Shown here piece by piece: positions 27,617 to 37,119 of a stretch of DNA of 64,000 bases. Numbering within the stretch: position 1 is the first letter of the stretch; each line of letters starts with the position of its first letter. Both the position numbers and the translations under genes were made by a program. Under the pieces are notes generated by a model. The model saw only the letters and a list, made by a program, of their open reading frames with translations. It searched no databases and was not told the origin of the DNA. The DNA comes from Pseudomonas sp. Root562 (GTDB lineage Bacteria; Pseudomonadota; Gammaproteobacteria; Pseudomonadales; Pseudomonadaceae), in NCBI RefSeq assembly GCF_001427125.1, contig NZ_LMGK01000009.1, forward strand, positions 856-64,855, written 5' to 3'.

Positions 27617-28900
27617 ATGGCGCACACCCCCTACCCAGAGTCCTATTACGCTGCGTCGGCCAATGCGGTTCCGCCTCGCCCGGTGCTGCAGGACGACGTT
27701 GAGACTGATGTCTGTGTAATCGGTGCCGGTTATACCGGTCTGTCCTCTGCCCTGTTCTTGCTGGAGAACGGTTTCAAGGTCACGGTACTGGAAGCCGCCA
27801 AAGTCGGTTTTGGTGCGTCCGGGCGAAACGGTGGCCAGATCGTTAACAGCTACAGCCGCGATATTGATGTGATCGAGCGCAGTGTCGGCCCCAAGCAGGC
27901 TCAGTTGCTGGGGCAAATGGCGTTTGAGGGCGGGCGGATCATTCGCGAGCGCGTGGCCAAATACAATATCCAGTGCGACTTGAAGGACGGCGGCGTGTTT
28001 GCCGCCATCACCCCCAAGCAAATGGGTCATCTCGAATCCCAGAAGCGTCTGTGGGAACGTTTCGGTCACACGCAGCTGGAGTTGATGGATAAAAGCCGTA
28101 TCCGTGAGGTGGTGGCCTGTGATCAATACGTCGGCGGTATGCTCGACATGAGCGGCGGACATATTCACCCGCTTAACCTGGCGCTGGGCGAAGCGGCGGC
28201 TGTAGAGTCGCTGGGTGGCGTCATTTATGAGCAATCGCCGGCGGTACGCATCGAGCGCGGCGCCAATCCGGTGGTGCACACGCCGCAAGGCAAAGTCCGG
28301 GCAAAATTCATCATCGTGGCGGGCAACGCTTATCTGGGCAATCTGGTGCCGGAGCTGGCGGCCAAGTCGATGCCTTGCGGCACCCAGGTCATCACCACAG
28401 AGCCCTTGGGCGACGCGTTGGCGAAAAGCCTGTTGCCGCAGGATTATTGCGTCGAGGACTGCAATTACCTGCTCGATTACTACCGACTGAGCGGCGACAA
28501 GCGCCTGATATTCGGTGGTGGCGTGGTGTACGGCGCGCGTGACCCGGCCAACATCGAAGCGATCATTCGACCGAAAATGCTCAAGGCTTTCCCGCAGCTC
28601 AAGGATGTAAAGATCGATTACGCCTGGACCGGTAATTTCCTGCTGACGTTGTCGCGTCTGCCGCAAGTGGGGCGGCTGGGTGACAACCTCTATTACTCCC
28701 AGGGTTGCAGCGGCCATGGCGTGACGTACACACATCTGGCGGGCAAGGTCCTGGCCGAAGCGTTGCGTGGCCAGGCCGAGCGTTTCGACGCGTTCGCCGA
28801 CCTGCCCCACTACCCGTTCCCCGGTGGGCAATTGCTGCGCACACCGTTTGCAGCGTTGGGCGCCTGGTATTACGGGCTGCGGGATAAGTTCGGATACTAA
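27617..28900 (+). CDS. FAD-dependent amine oxidase, gamma-glutamylputrescine oxidase (PuuB/PauB) type
   Basis: 427 residues of the DAO family. A Rossmann FAD-binding loop GAGYTGLSSALFLLENG starts near residue 36, followed by FGASGRNGGQI, the DAO-family GRNGG flavin contact. The C-terminal VGRLGDNLYYSQGCSGHGV strand completes the FAD site. PuuB-type enzymes oxidise gamma-glutamylputrescine to the aldehyde plus ammonia and H2O2 in polyamine catabolism. Pseudomonas genomes hold several such paralogues, and no other polyamine gene is adjacent, so substrate is uncertain. There is no signal peptide. A terminator follows the stop. Confidence 0.85.
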   Translation: MAHTPYPESYYAASANAVPPRPVLQDDVETDVCVIGAGYTGLSSALFLLENGFKVTVLEAAKVGFGASGRNGGQIVNSYSRDIDVIERSVGPKQAQLLGQMAFEGGRIIRERVAKYNIQCDLKDGGVFAAITPKQMGHLESQKRLWERFGHTQLELMDKSRIREVVACDQYVGGMLDMSGGHIHPLNLALGEAAAVESLGGVIYEQSPAVRIERGANPVVHTPQGKVRAKFIIVAGNAYLGNLVPELAAKSMPCGTQVITTEPLGDALAKSLLPQDYCVEDCNYLLDYYRLSGDKRLIFGGGVVYGARDPANIEAIIRPKMLKAFPQLKDVKIDYAWTGNFLLTLSRLPQVGRLGDNLYYSQGCSGHGVTYTHLAGKVLAEALRGQAERFDAFADLPHYPFPGGQLLRTPFAALGAWYYGLRDKFGY

Positions 28901-28903
28901 TGC

Positions 28904-28936
28904 AAAAAAAGGGTCGCTGAATGCGGCCCCTTTTTT
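28904..28936 (+). terminator. terminator after the PuuB-like gene
   Basis: An A run and GGGTCGC pair with GCGGCCCC and a T run, with a TGAAT loop. It is roughly symmetric and could also end transcription from the minus strand. Confidence 0.85.
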
Positions 28937-28964
28937 GTAGGAGTGAGCCTGCTCGCTCCTACAA
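28935..28964. repeat. short REP-like palindrome
   Basis: TTGTAGGAGTGAGC and GCTCGCTCCTACAA are inverted with one mismatch and a 2-base loop. The core resembles the TGTAGGAGC arm of the larger element at 61948-62023. Confidence 0.75.
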
Positions 28965-28975
28965 GGGATCAGTGA

Positions 28976-29947
28976 TTACAGCTTGTCCCGTGCGATACCA
29001 CTGCGGATTCGCAGGATGTCGGCCAGTACCGCAAGAGCAATTTCCGCTGGCGTCTTGCTGCCCAGGTTCAAGCCGATTGGCGCATGAATCCGCGCCAGTT
29101 CGGCATCGCCCAAGCCACCAATGCGCCGCAAGCGCTCGAAGCGCTTGCGCGAAGTCTGCAGCGAGCCCATCACGCCGATGTAGAACGCCTCGGTGCGTAC
29201 CGCTTCCATCATGGCCAAATCGTCGATACGCGGATCGTGGGTCAGCGCCACCACGGCCGTGTCGCTGTGGCAGCCGCCGTCGGCAATGAATACGGATGGC
29301 AATTGACGACGAATCTCTACGTTTTCCAAGACCACGCCTTCCAGCACTTCATCCCGCGGATCGCACAGAATCACTTCGAAGCCCAGGCCCACGGCAAACT
29401 CCGCACAGGCCTGGGCCACGCTGGAGTAGCCGGCGAGCAACAAGCGCTGAGCGGCACCGATGCGCAGCCGCACACGGTCGACCTCACGCTCGACGCGAAC
29501 ACCCTGCTCGCGATCATCGAGCAGACTGCGCGCCCCACTGGCCAGATCGACTTCACGGATCAAGCGGCGTCGGCCCAATAGCGCCGACTCCAGCTCCCGC
29601 AAATGCGCCTGAACATCGCAATCAGATTCAAGCGTCTCTACCAGTACGTCGAGCACGCCACCACAGGGCAAGCTGACCCGCGAGCGCGGATCGTCACCTT
29701 CGCCGTAACGCACGACGCCGACGGCGTCGTCAAACGCGCCTTCGGCGACGCGCTCAAGAAAGTCTTCCTCGACACAGCCGCCAGACAGCGAACCGATCCA
29801 CTGGCCGTCGGTATTGACTGCCAACAGCGAACCCGGCGCACGGGGCGCCGAGCCGTAAGTGGCGAGCACCGTGCACAGCCAGACGCGTTGCCCGGCCAAC
29901 GACCACTCCAGCGCCCGCCGCACCACTTGCAGATCGAGATGCTGCAT
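28976..29947 (-). CDS. XdhC-family molybdenum enzyme maturation factor
   Basis: 323 residues from the ATG at 29947, which lies one base after the cytochrome gene stop; an earlier in-frame start at 29977 overlaps that gene. XdhC proteins bind Moco, support its sulfuration and insert it into xanthine-dehydrogenase-family enzymes. The N-terminal XdhC/CoxI domain has GSLSGGCVEEDFLERV and SLPCGGVLDVLVE with the Moco-binding cysteine. The C-terminal half is a Rossmann-like domain (LLLAGYSSVAQACAEFAVGL, FYIGVMGSLQTSRKR). Last gene of the operon, it should mature the large subunit encoded at 31719-34550. Confidence 0.9.
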   Translation of the reverse strand: MQHLDLQVVRRALEWSLAGQRVWLCTVLATYGSAPRAPGSLLAVNTDGQWIGSLSGGCVEEDFLERVAEGAFDDAVGVVRYGEGDDPRSRVSLPCGGVLDVLVETLESDCDVQAHLRELESALLGRRRLIREVDLASGARSLLDDREQGVRVEREVDRVRLRIGAAQRLLLAGYSSVAQACAEFAVGLGFEVILCDPRDEVLEGVVLENVEIRRQLPSVFIADGGCHSDTAVVALTHDPRIDDLAMMEAVRTEAFYIGVMGSLQTSRKRFERLRRIGGLGDAELARIHAPIGLNLGSKTPAEIALAVLADILRIRSGIARDKL

Positions 29948-29948
29948 G

Positions 29949-31184
29949 TCAGTGCGCCTTGTGCTCGAGCGGCGCATCGGCCCGCAGCTTCTGCACGTCG
30001 TTTACCGCCAGGTCGCCCGGTAGACCACCCCAACCCTGACGCAGGTAGTTCAGCAAGTCGGTGAGTTGTGCATCGCTGAGTTTTTCCATGAAACCGGGCA
30101 TCGGTTGCATGTGCTCGAACCCGGAGAATTTCTGTTCACCGATACCGTCGTCGATTACCCGCACCAGATTGCGCGGATCTTCCAGACGCAGCGTGGTATT
30201 GCCGCGCATGGCCACGGCGATGTGTGGCTTGCCTTCGCCATCGACCGCGTGGCAACCGGCACAGACGTTCAAGTAGTCCTGACGCCCGCGCTGGGCGCTG
30301 GCGCTGAGTTTTTCCAGTGGTACGTCGGTCAGCACTTTTGCCGCTGGCGGCTGATCGCCGAGCAGGAAGGTGGCCATGGCGGCCAGATCCAGGTCAGTGA
30401 GGCCCTGAGTGCTGTTGTGGAACACCGGGAACATCTCGTTGAACATCGTGCCCTGGGCGCTCATGCCGTGCTTGAGGAACGAGCTCAGGTCCTGATGATT
30501 CCAGCCACGCGCGGCCAGGTCAGTGGCCAACAGGCTCGGCGCCAGATAGCCATTGAGAACGCCACCGGTCATGCGCTTGTCCATCTGCATCGCACCAGGC
30601 AAACCGCGTGGCGTGTGGCACTCGCCACAGTGACCGAGCACGTCGACCATGTACTGGCCGCGCTTCCAGGCTTCGCTCTTGCCTTCGGCGGATTCCAGCT
30701 TCACGTCCTTGCCGTACATCATGTTCCAGCCCATCAGGCCAGGACGCACATTGAACGGAAAGCTCAGGCTGGTGACCGGAGCGGCGCGCTCTATCGGCGC
30801 GATGGTTTTCAAGTAGGCATGAATCGCGTCGGAGTCTGCACGCGGGATCAAATGATACGAGGTGTACGGCATCGCCGGGTACAGGTTCGCCCCATCGCGG
30901 CGCTTGCCTTCGGTCAACGCAGCGAAGAATTCGTCATCGTTGTACAAACCGATGCCGTGCTCTTTGCTCGGCGTGATGTTGGTGCCGTAGATCGTGCCGA
31001 ACAGCGAGACGATCGGCAGGCCGCCCGCATACGGCGCGCCACCCGGCGCGGTATGGCACGCCATGCAGTCGGCGGCACGGGCCAGGTATTCGCCCTGCTT
31101 GACCTGCGCATCGTCAGCGTGAGCCAGCAACACAGGCGCTGCCAGGCCGACCGTCAACGCGAGACGGCTAAGTAGTTGTTTCAT
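29949..31184 (-). CDS. tri-haem cytochrome c subunit of the periplasmic dehydrogenase
   Basis: 411 residues with a signal peptide (LALTVGLAAPVLLAHA). Three c-type haem sites are seen: CMACH at 40-44, CGECH at 186-190 and CAGCH at 308-312, each with a downstream methionine ligand candidate. This three-domain layout is typical of membrane-attached cytochrome subunits of alcohol, gluconate and isoquinoline/aldehyde dehydrogenases, which pass electrons to ubiquinone or the oxidase chain. It lies three bases after the iron-sulfur gene, so one transcript supplies the full complex. Confidence 0.93.
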   Translation of the reverse strand: MKQLLSRLALTVGLAAPVLLAHADDAQVKQGEYLARAADCMACHTAPGGAPYAGGLPIVSLFGTIYGTNITPSKEHGIGLYNDDEFFAALTEGKRRDGANLYPAMPYTSYHLIPRADSDAIHAYLKTIAPIERAAPVTSLSFPFNVRPGLMGWNMMYGKDVKLESAEGKSEAWKRGQYMVDVLGHCGECHTPRGLPGAMQMDKRMTGGVLNGYLAPSLLATDLAARGWNHQDLSSFLKHGMSAQGTMFNEMFPVFHNSTQGLTDLDLAAMATFLLGDQPPAAKVLTDVPLEKLSASAQRGRQDYLNVCAGCHAVDGEGKPHIAVAMRGNTTLRLEDPRNLVRVIDDGIGEQKFSGFEHMQPMPGFMEKLSDAQLTDLLNYLRQGWGGLPGDLAVNDVQKLRADAPLEHKAH

Positions 31185-31186
31185 GC

Positions 31187-31726
31187 TTAACCCTCCTTGA
31201 CCAGGCCGAGATCAGTCAGCACGTTGCGCGTGGCGCTGTAGTAGCGCACGTAGCCGGTGCAACGGCAGATGTGATGACCGAGGCTGTCCTCGATGACTTT
31301 TTCCAGTTGGCTTTTGACGATGGGCTGTCGCTGCAGCTTCTCTACCAGCACCGTCGCGGCATTGACGAAGCCAGGCGCGCAGTAACTGCACTGGAAGGCG
31401 AATTCGTCGACGAAGCGCTGCTGGATCGGGTTCAGTTCAGTGACCTTGCCCTGCTCGTCGCGGGTCGCGTGGCCTTCGATGGTGCGCACCTTCTTGCCTT
31501 CGAAATAGTGCGCGCCAGTAATGCAGGTGCGCACTTCTTCGCTGGTGCCGTCCGGGTTATCAACGATCACCACGCAGGCGTGGCAAATGCCCTGGCCGCA
31601 GCCCAGGCGTGAACCGGTGAGGTTCTTGTACTCGTGCAGGTAATCGATCATCGGCAGGTCATCAGGGATGTCCACCGGGCCGACGGATTGACCGTTGAGG
31701 GTCAGTTGAAGCGGACGGTTAGCCAT
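31187..31726 (-). CDS. 2Fe-2S subunit of xanthine-dehydrogenase-family enzyme
   Basis: 179 residues. The N-terminal plant-type ferredoxin cluster uses Cys43, Cys48, Cys51 and Cys68 (CGQGICHAC, TCITG), and the C-terminal helical domain holds the second cluster with Cys113, Cys116, Cys154 and Cys156 (CSYCAPGF, CRCTGYV). It moves electrons from the molybdenum site to the cytochrome. I chose ATG 31726, eight bases inside the end of the large-subunit gene and preceded by AAGGAGG; longer in-frame starts lie deeper in that gene. There is no export signal, so it is likely carried out with the Tat-exported large subunit. Confidence 0.92.
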   Translation of the reverse strand: MANRPLQLTLNGQSVGPVDIPDDLPMIDYLHEYKNLTGSRLGCGQGICHACVVIVDNPDGTSEEVRTCITGAHYFEGKKVRTIEGHATRDEQGKVTELNPIQQRFVDEFAFQCSYCAPGFVNAATVLVEKLQRQPIVKSQLEKVIEDSLGHHICRCTGYVRYYSATRNVLTDLGLVKEG

Positions 31727-34550
31727 TGAGGGCCTCCTTGATGCGGGCAGAAGTGATAGGCAAGTCGCGGACACGTTTGCCGATGGCATGGGCCACAGCG
31801 TTTCCGATGGCACCGACCACCGGGATCATCACCACTTCGGCGATGCCTTTGGACGGGTCGCTCGGCGACAATGGCGGCAGGATTTCCGCGGTCTGTTTCC
31901 ACACCGCAACGTGACGCGCCATCGGCAGGCGATAACGGTTGAAGTTCCAGTCACCCTCCCCCGGCCCGCCTTCGTACAGCGGCATTTCTTCCATCAGCGC
32001 ATGGCCGATGCCCATGGCGATGCCGCCTTCGAGCTGACCCTTGACCAGTTCTGGCACCAGCACCCGACCGCACTCGACCCACGAGTGATGGTTGAGCACC
32101 GACACTTCGTGCGAACCCTTGTTGACCTTCACTTCCACCAGCGTCGCCACCGGGCTGTAGTAAGTCACCGCCGCGTTGTTCAACTGGGTCGCCGGGTAGG
32201 CGATGTTCTGCCGATCCAGCAGGTGGAAACCGGCACTGTTCATCTGCGCTTTCTTCGCTTTCGGCGCACCATCACCGTACTTCACCGCCAGGCCATCGAG
32301 CGGCAGACGCTCGCGCACGCCATCGATGCTGAACTCGGCCTCGGCCCAGCTCCAGCGGTTGAAACCATGGACCGTCGCGCCAGTGACCAGACCGCGCTCG
32401 TGAGCACGTTTGGCCAGCACTGCAAAAGGCAAAGGTTCCATGCCGTTGGCGGTGAGCTTGCCGTCGACCCAATGGGCGTCTTCACGGCGTACCACATAAG
32501 GGTTGGCCTGGCCGCCGTAAGGGCCTTGGCGCCAGATCTCCAGCGCCGCTGGCCACAAGCCGTGGTTGAACAGCACACGCGCCGCTTCACGGGTGGCGTG
32601 GCTGAAGTAGTACGCCGAGTTGGTCGCCGACGACGCCGAAGCGACCTTGCCGACCCAGCGCGGGTTGCGCAGGAAGTTGTCCTGCTCGGCCTGGCTCATG
32701 ATGTAGGGGTTGCCGCCACTGATCAGCTGCAACTCCTTCCATTCGGTTTCGCCAGTCTTCACTTCGTGTGCCGGGTTGCCGAGGAAATCGGCCACCACCA
32801 TTGCCTGGGAAGTGGACATGCCGGTGCCGATTTCAATACCGATGTGGCGCAGGGTGATACGACCGTCAACGGTGTATTCGATGCTGGCCATCGGCGCTTC
32901 CGAACCGGTGCCGAAGTCTTTCTGGCAGATGGCGAAACCGACGCCGTACCAGTTGTCCGGGTCGGCTGATTCGCGTTGTTGCTTGATCGCGTGACGATTT
33001 TTCCAGGTGTCGTGAACGGCAGCCTTGTCGAGAATTTCATGCAGGCGCAAGGCACCGGCCGGGATCGCGCCCTGGGTGTTTTTCATGCCCGAACGCAGCG
33101 CATTCTTGCGCCGCAATTCGATGGCATCGACACCGAGGCGATCGGCAATTTCGTCGACCATCATCTCGGTGGACGCCATGCTTTGCAGGGTGCCGTAGCC
33201 ACGCATCGAACCGGCTTCCACCGCGCGCGAATGATAGGCCGTGACCTGCAAATCGTTCTGCGGCATGTAGTAGATCGACTGCGCCGCCGTAGCGCCAACC
33301 GCTGCCACGGATGGGCTGTAGTTGACGCGTCCACCGCCGTCGACGCTCATCTCGGCGCGGAAAATCCTGAAGCTGTGATCGGTCTTGTCCACGGCCAGTT
33401 GATAGCGGATATCGAATGGATGGCGCTTGATGCCGCTCTGGAATTGCTCGTAGCGGTCGTTGGCCAGACGCACCGGTACACCGGCGCCGTACAACGCTGC
33501 GAGGGCGGCGTAGTAGACGAAAATGTTGTGGTCTTTGGAGCCGTAACCAACGGTGTAGCCCGGGTGCATGTTGAGGTTGGCCAGGCCGAAGCGCGACGGC
33601 GCGATCATCTTCGCGGTCTCGGTCGCGGTTTCCAGCGGACATTGGGTAGCGACGACAAAGTGCAGGGTCTTGGTGGCCGGGTCGTACCAGCCGTTGCCGT
33701 TGTCCGGTTCCATCGCGGCAGGTTCGATCGACGGCGTCTTGTAGCGCTCGTCGAACACCAGCCAGTTATCCGGCGGGGTGTCGATCTGCTGCTTCATGCG
33801 CTCGGCGTAGAACAAGCCGCGCTCGGTCAGGTTGCCGTGCAGGTTCGGCTGGGAATTCCACACCGGGCGACGGTTTTTCAGCATCGGAAACAGGATCGAG
33901 TCCTTGAGGCTGGCGAATTCGTCTTCGTCCGCCGAGGTCGGCCCGCCCACGCGCACATAGCGGAAGCTGCCGTAGGGATCGCCTTCGTAATACGGCACCT
34001 TGGCACCGTAACGAATCGCTTTGTCATTGAATTTGAGTTGAGCCTTGGCCTTGCGGAACCGCTCGAAATCGTTCCAGATCAGGATCGCCACCGGGTGACC
34101 GATGAACATCGGCACCTTGCCTGCCGGCAGCAGCGGATCCGGCGCGTGTTCTTCAGGGAACACGATGCCGTCCTTGACCAGGTCTTCGGCGGTGACGATG
34201 CGATCCGGTTGCAGATCGGCGCCAAGCCACGCCAGGTCGATGCCGGCAAAGATGTGGTCGGCCTTGATGGTTTTCAGCAGCATGGCGTGGCCTTGCTGCT
34301 GCGGCCAGCCCGGCATGTCCTTGGCGCGGATGTCGCGGGCAAAAACCTTGCTGCCGCAAACCTTGGACAAGGCATCGTTACGGGCGCGCGCCTGGCCATT
34401 GTTGCCGAGCCACTGCTCGGACGGCACGGTCACGCTGTTTTCCATCAAGGCGGCCAGCGCCTGGCTGCTCAATGGCGTGAGCGTCACGCTCACACCCGCT
34501 ACCAGCCCGCCCTGAAGGAACGAGCGCCGGGATATATCACGGTTGGACAT
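31719..34550 (-). CDS. Tat-exported molybdopterin-binding large subunit (aldehyde/isoquinoline oxidoreductase type)
   Basis: 943 residues. A Tat signal (SRRSFLQGGLVAGVSVTL) precedes a xanthine-oxidase-family catalytic subunit of the IorB-like branch: the small a/b hammerhead domain with AKDMPGWPQQQGHAML, the Moco domains with VGYGSKDHNIFVYYAALAAL (in part), GSMRGYGTLQSM, the GIEIGTGMSTSQAMV loop, and the late VELVPELVKGQLEGGIAMGIGHALMEE segment (in part), where the catalytic Glu is expected. It would oxidise an aldehyde or N-heterocycle in the periplasm with water as oxygen donor. It is first in the operon, with AGAGGATG before its ATG. Substrate is not readable. Confidence 0.9.
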   Translation of the reverse strand: MSNRDISRRSFLQGGLVAGVSVTLTPLSSQALAALMENSVTVPSEQWLGNNGQARARNDALSKVCGSKVFARDIRAKDMPGWPQQQGHAMLLKTIKADHIFAGIDLAWLGADLQPDRIVTAEDLVKDGIVFPEEHAPDPLLPAGKVPMFIGHPVAILIWNDFERFRKAKAQLKFNDKAIRYGAKVPYYEGDPYGSFRYVRVGGPTSADEDEFASLKDSILFPMLKNRRPVWNSQPNLHGNLTERGLFYAERMKQQIDTPPDNWLVFDERYKTPSIEPAAMEPDNGNGWYDPATKTLHFVVATQCPLETATETAKMIAPSRFGLANLNMHPGYTVGYGSKDHNIFVYYAALAALYGAGVPVRLANDRYEQFQSGIKRHPFDIRYQLAVDKTDHSFRIFRAEMSVDGGGRVNYSPSVAAVGATAAQSIYYMPQNDLQVTAYHSRAVEAGSMRGYGTLQSMASTEMMVDEIADRLGVDAIELRRKNALRSGMKNTQGAIPAGALRLHEILDKAAVHDTWKNRHAIKQQRESADPDNWYGVGFAICQKDFGTGSEAPMASIEYTVDGRITLRHIGIEIGTGMSTSQAMVVADFLGNPAHEVKTGETEWKELQLISGGNPYIMSQAEQDNFLRNPRWVGKVASASSATNSAYYFSHATREAARVLFNHGLWPAALEIWRQGPYGGQANPYVVRREDAHWVDGKLTANGMEPLPFAVLAKRAHERGLVTGATVHGFNRWSWAEAEFSIDGVRERLPLDGLAVKYGDGAPKAKKAQMNSAGFHLLDRQNIAYPATQLNNAAVTYYSPVATLVEVKVNKGSHEVSVLNHHSWVECGRVLVPELVKGQLEGGIAMGIGHALMEEMPLYEGGPGEGDWNFNRYRLPMARHVAVWKQTAEILPPLSPSDPSKGIAEVVMIPVVGAIGNAVAHAIGKRVRDLPITSARIKEALNG

Positions 34551-34725
34551 GGATCATCCTCTGGGCGGTTATGGGGTCCGCCCTTCTGGTTATGTACTGG
34601 GAATCTCGAGTCTTGCAGAAGCCCTTCTTGACGATGCAAAGGGCTGTGTCGACAGTGCAAAGCTGACCGAAAGGTTAACTTTAAAGGTTTATGCGCGCGC
34701 GGAAAACAAAAAACTGACCATGAGA

Positions 34726-35667
34726 TCAAAAAACCGCGGCTTTTCGCCGCAGCAGGTCAATGAACAAACCCAACTCCCGACTGATGTGCTCCCCCTTGCG
34801 CAACAACAGTCCGAATGGCGCCAATTGCACATCCAGCTCCACCGGCAGCGCCACCACCAGGCCCATTTTCAGGTAGTCGCGCAGTGCGGTTTCCGACAGC
34901 ACCATGATCGCGTCGGTCAGTTGAATCAGTTGCTGCATCGAGTACACCGAGCTGCATTCAATAATGTCTGCCGGCAGCGGCAGCGCCAGGCGCTGCAAGG
35001 CTTGATCCAGGCCGATGCGCGCCGGACTGGTTTCAGGTTGCAGAATCCAGGGCCAGCCGTTGACCAGTTCCGCCATTTCCAGCTTCTTGCGTCGGGCCAG
35101 CGGATGGCCGGCGTGCACCACCACCAGCAAACGTTCATTGCCCAGTTGTTCGAAGACGTAGTGCTCACTGTCGGTGGCGGCGTTGCGCCGGGCGATGGCG
35201 AGGTCGATACGGCCCTGTTCCAGCAACTGGATCACCTGGTCACTGGTGTCACCCATGATGCGAATCCGCAATTGCGGATTGAGCGACTTGATCTCGGCAA
35301 TCGAATCCATGACCAGATCCGGCGCTGCGCCCATGATGGTGCCGATCGACAAGTAGCCGTAACCGCCCTGCTGCCGCGCCATCAGGTCCTCGGCGCAACG
35401 GTCAAGACCGCTGAGGGCCGATTCGGCAAAACGCACCAGTTCCTGGCCCAGCGCCGTCGGTCGCATGCCCCGGGGCAAGCGTTCGAACAGGTCGCAACCG
35501 AACATGTCTTCAATTTCATGGAGCATGCGCGTGGCCGCCGGTTGCGACATGTTCAGGCTTTGCGAAGCGCGGTGCAGGTTCTGGCTGGTGCTGAGCGTCA
35601 CCAGCATGTGCAAATGCTTGTAGCGCAGGCGATTGAGCAGGCTGCGGGAGATGATCGGCGTGGTCAT
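34726..35667 (-). CDS. LysR-family regulator, divergent from the rhamnonate genes
   Basis: 313 residues. The N-terminal winged helix (LRYKHLHMLVTLSTSQNLHRASQSL, in part; MSQPAATRMLHEIEDMFG) is followed by a two-lobed effector domain starting near residue 95 (GYLSIGTIMGAAPDLVMDSI). Its start is 124 bp from the transporter ATG on the opposite strand, the usual arrangement for a LysR activator and its target operon. The AT-rich interval around 35685-35715 is the probable binding region. It resembles GbpR/GalR-type sugar-acid regulators, and a rhamnonate-pathway compound is the inferred effector. Confidence 0.9.
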   Translation of the reverse strand: MTTPIISRSLLNRLRYKHLHMLVTLSTSQNLHRASQSLNMSQPAATRMLHEIEDMFGCDLFERLPRGMRPTALGQELVRFAESALSGLDRCAEDLMARQQGGYGYLSIGTIMGAAPDLVMDSIAEIKSLNPQLRIRIMGDTSDQVIQLLEQGRIDLAIARRNAATDSEHYVFEQLGNERLLVVVHAGHPLARRKKLEMAELVNGWPWILQPETSPARIGLDQALQRLALPLPADIIECSSVYSMQQLIQLTDAIMVLSETALRDYLKMGLVVALPVELDVQLAPFGLLLRKGEHISRELGLFIDLLRRKAAVF

Positions 35668-35791
35668 GGCAAACCTTTATATCGATACCCTCAAGGTATC
35701 AGTTGTGAGCTAGATTCGATTTGTAACGCATCGATCAGCGGCCGTACAGTCTTCCCCATAAGAACAAATGCCCTACCAAAGGAAAACTGCG

Positions 35792-37087
35792 ATGAAGACT
35801 CTACCTGCGCCTCTGCTCGCCAAAATTTCCTGGCGGCTGCTGCCGTTTCTCTTGTTGATGTACATCATGGCCTTCCTCGACCGCGCCAACGTCGGGTTCG
35901 CCAAGCAAGCCTTCCAAGCCGATACCAACATCAGTGATGCCGCGTTCGCCTTTGGCGCCGGGGTGTTCTTTGTCGGTTATGCGCTGCTCGAAGTACCGAG
36001 CAACCTGATCCTGCACCGCGTCGGCGCCCGTTTGTGGATGTGCCGGATCATGGTCACCTGGGGCCTGGTTTCTGCAGCCATGGTCTTTGCCCACAACGAA
36101 ACCACCTTCTACGTCCTACGCTTTTTGCTGGGCGTGGCTGAAGCCGGGTTCTTCCCCGGGGTGATCCTTTACCTCACCTACTGGTTCCCCAGCGCTGTGC
36201 GCGGCAAGGCCATGGGTTTCTTTTACTTCGGTGCGCCGCTGGCGTTCATCTTCGGTAGCCCGTTGTCCGGTCTGCTGCTGGAACTGGACGGCTTTGCCGG
36301 GTTCCACGGCTGGCAATGGCTGTTCGCCGTTGAAGGCTTGATGGCCTCGGCAGTGGGCGTCTGGGCCTACTGGTATCTGGACAATCGCCCGGCCGATGCC
36401 AAGTGGCTGACCGTCGAAGAGCGCCAACAAGTGCAGAGCCTGCTCGATCAGGAAGACAGCCATAAACAGAACCACGGCCGCAGCCTGCTCAACGTGATTT
36501 GCCAGCCGTCGATACTTTACCTGTGCCTGATCTACCTGCTGATCCAGGCCAGCGTCTACGGCGTGGTGTTTTACCTGCCGACCCAGGTCGGTGGACTGCT
36601 CGGCACCAAGGTCGGGCTGATGGTTGGACTGGTCACCGCGATCCCATGGATCTGCGCTCTGATCGCGGCCTACCTGATTCCCGGCTACAGCGACCGTACC
36701 GGCGAACGTCGCCGCACCGCATGCCTGACTTTGCTCATGGCCGCCGCCGGGATCGCCTGCTCGGTAACCTTCAGCAACCCGCTGCTGGGCATCATCGCCC
36801 TGTGCTTCGCTGCTTCAGGTTTCATCGCCGTGCAACCGGTGTTCTGGACCTTCCCTTCCAGCTACCTCGCCGGCAGCGCCGCCGCGGCCGGGATCGCCCT
36901 GATCAACTCGTTCGGCGCCCTCGGCGGCTTCATCGCCCCGGTGCTGAAGAACTGGGCCGAAGGCGCTTTCCATTCACCGGCAGCCGGCTTGTATGTGCTG
37001 TCCGCTACCACTGTCATCGCCGCGTTGCTGGTGCTGGGCGTACGTGCGCCCGGGCATAAAGCCTCGAACAAACCGGCCACCATCTAA
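35792..37087 (+). CDS. MFS sugar-acid transporter (anion:cation symporter family)
   Basis: 431 residues with about 12 membrane helices in two six-helix halves joined by a hydrophilic loop (about 195-225, LTVEERQQVQSLLDQEDS). The first helix region holds FLDRANVGFAKQAF, a family signature of tartrate/galactonate/hexuronate transporters, and VGYALLEVPSNLILHRVGAR follows. AAAGGA precedes the ATG at 35792; the upstream in-frame ATG at 35768 lacks a site. As first gene before RhmD it probably imports L-rhamnonate or a close aldonate with protons. Confidence 0.9.
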   Translation: MKTLPAPLLAKISWRLLPFLLLMYIMAFLDRANVGFAKQAFQADTNISDAAFAFGAGVFFVGYALLEVPSNLILHRVGARLWMCRIMVTWGLVSAAMVFAHNETTFYVLRFLLGVAEAGFFPGVILYLTYWFPSAVRGKAMGFFYFGAPLAFIFGSPLSGLLLELDGFAGFHGWQWLFAVEGLMASAVGVWAYWYLDNRPADAKWLTVEERQQVQSLLDQEDSHKQNHGRSLLNVICQPSILYLCLIYLLIQASVYGVVFYLPTQVGGLLGTKVGLMVGLVTAIPWICALIAAYLIPGYSDRTGERRRTACLTLLMAAAGIACSVTFSNPLLGIIALCFAASGFIAVQPVFWTFPSSYLAGSAAAAGIALINSFGALGGFIAPVLKNWAEGAFHSPAAGLYVLSATTVIAALLVLGVRAPGHKASNKPATI

Positions 37088-37119
37088 CCTGACCGCCGTT
37101 TAAAAAAAGGAATCACACC

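Noticed and set aside
32976..34631. 551-codon open frame antisense to the molybdenum subunit
   Set aside because: Shadow of the real gene, which has Tat signal and Moco motifs.
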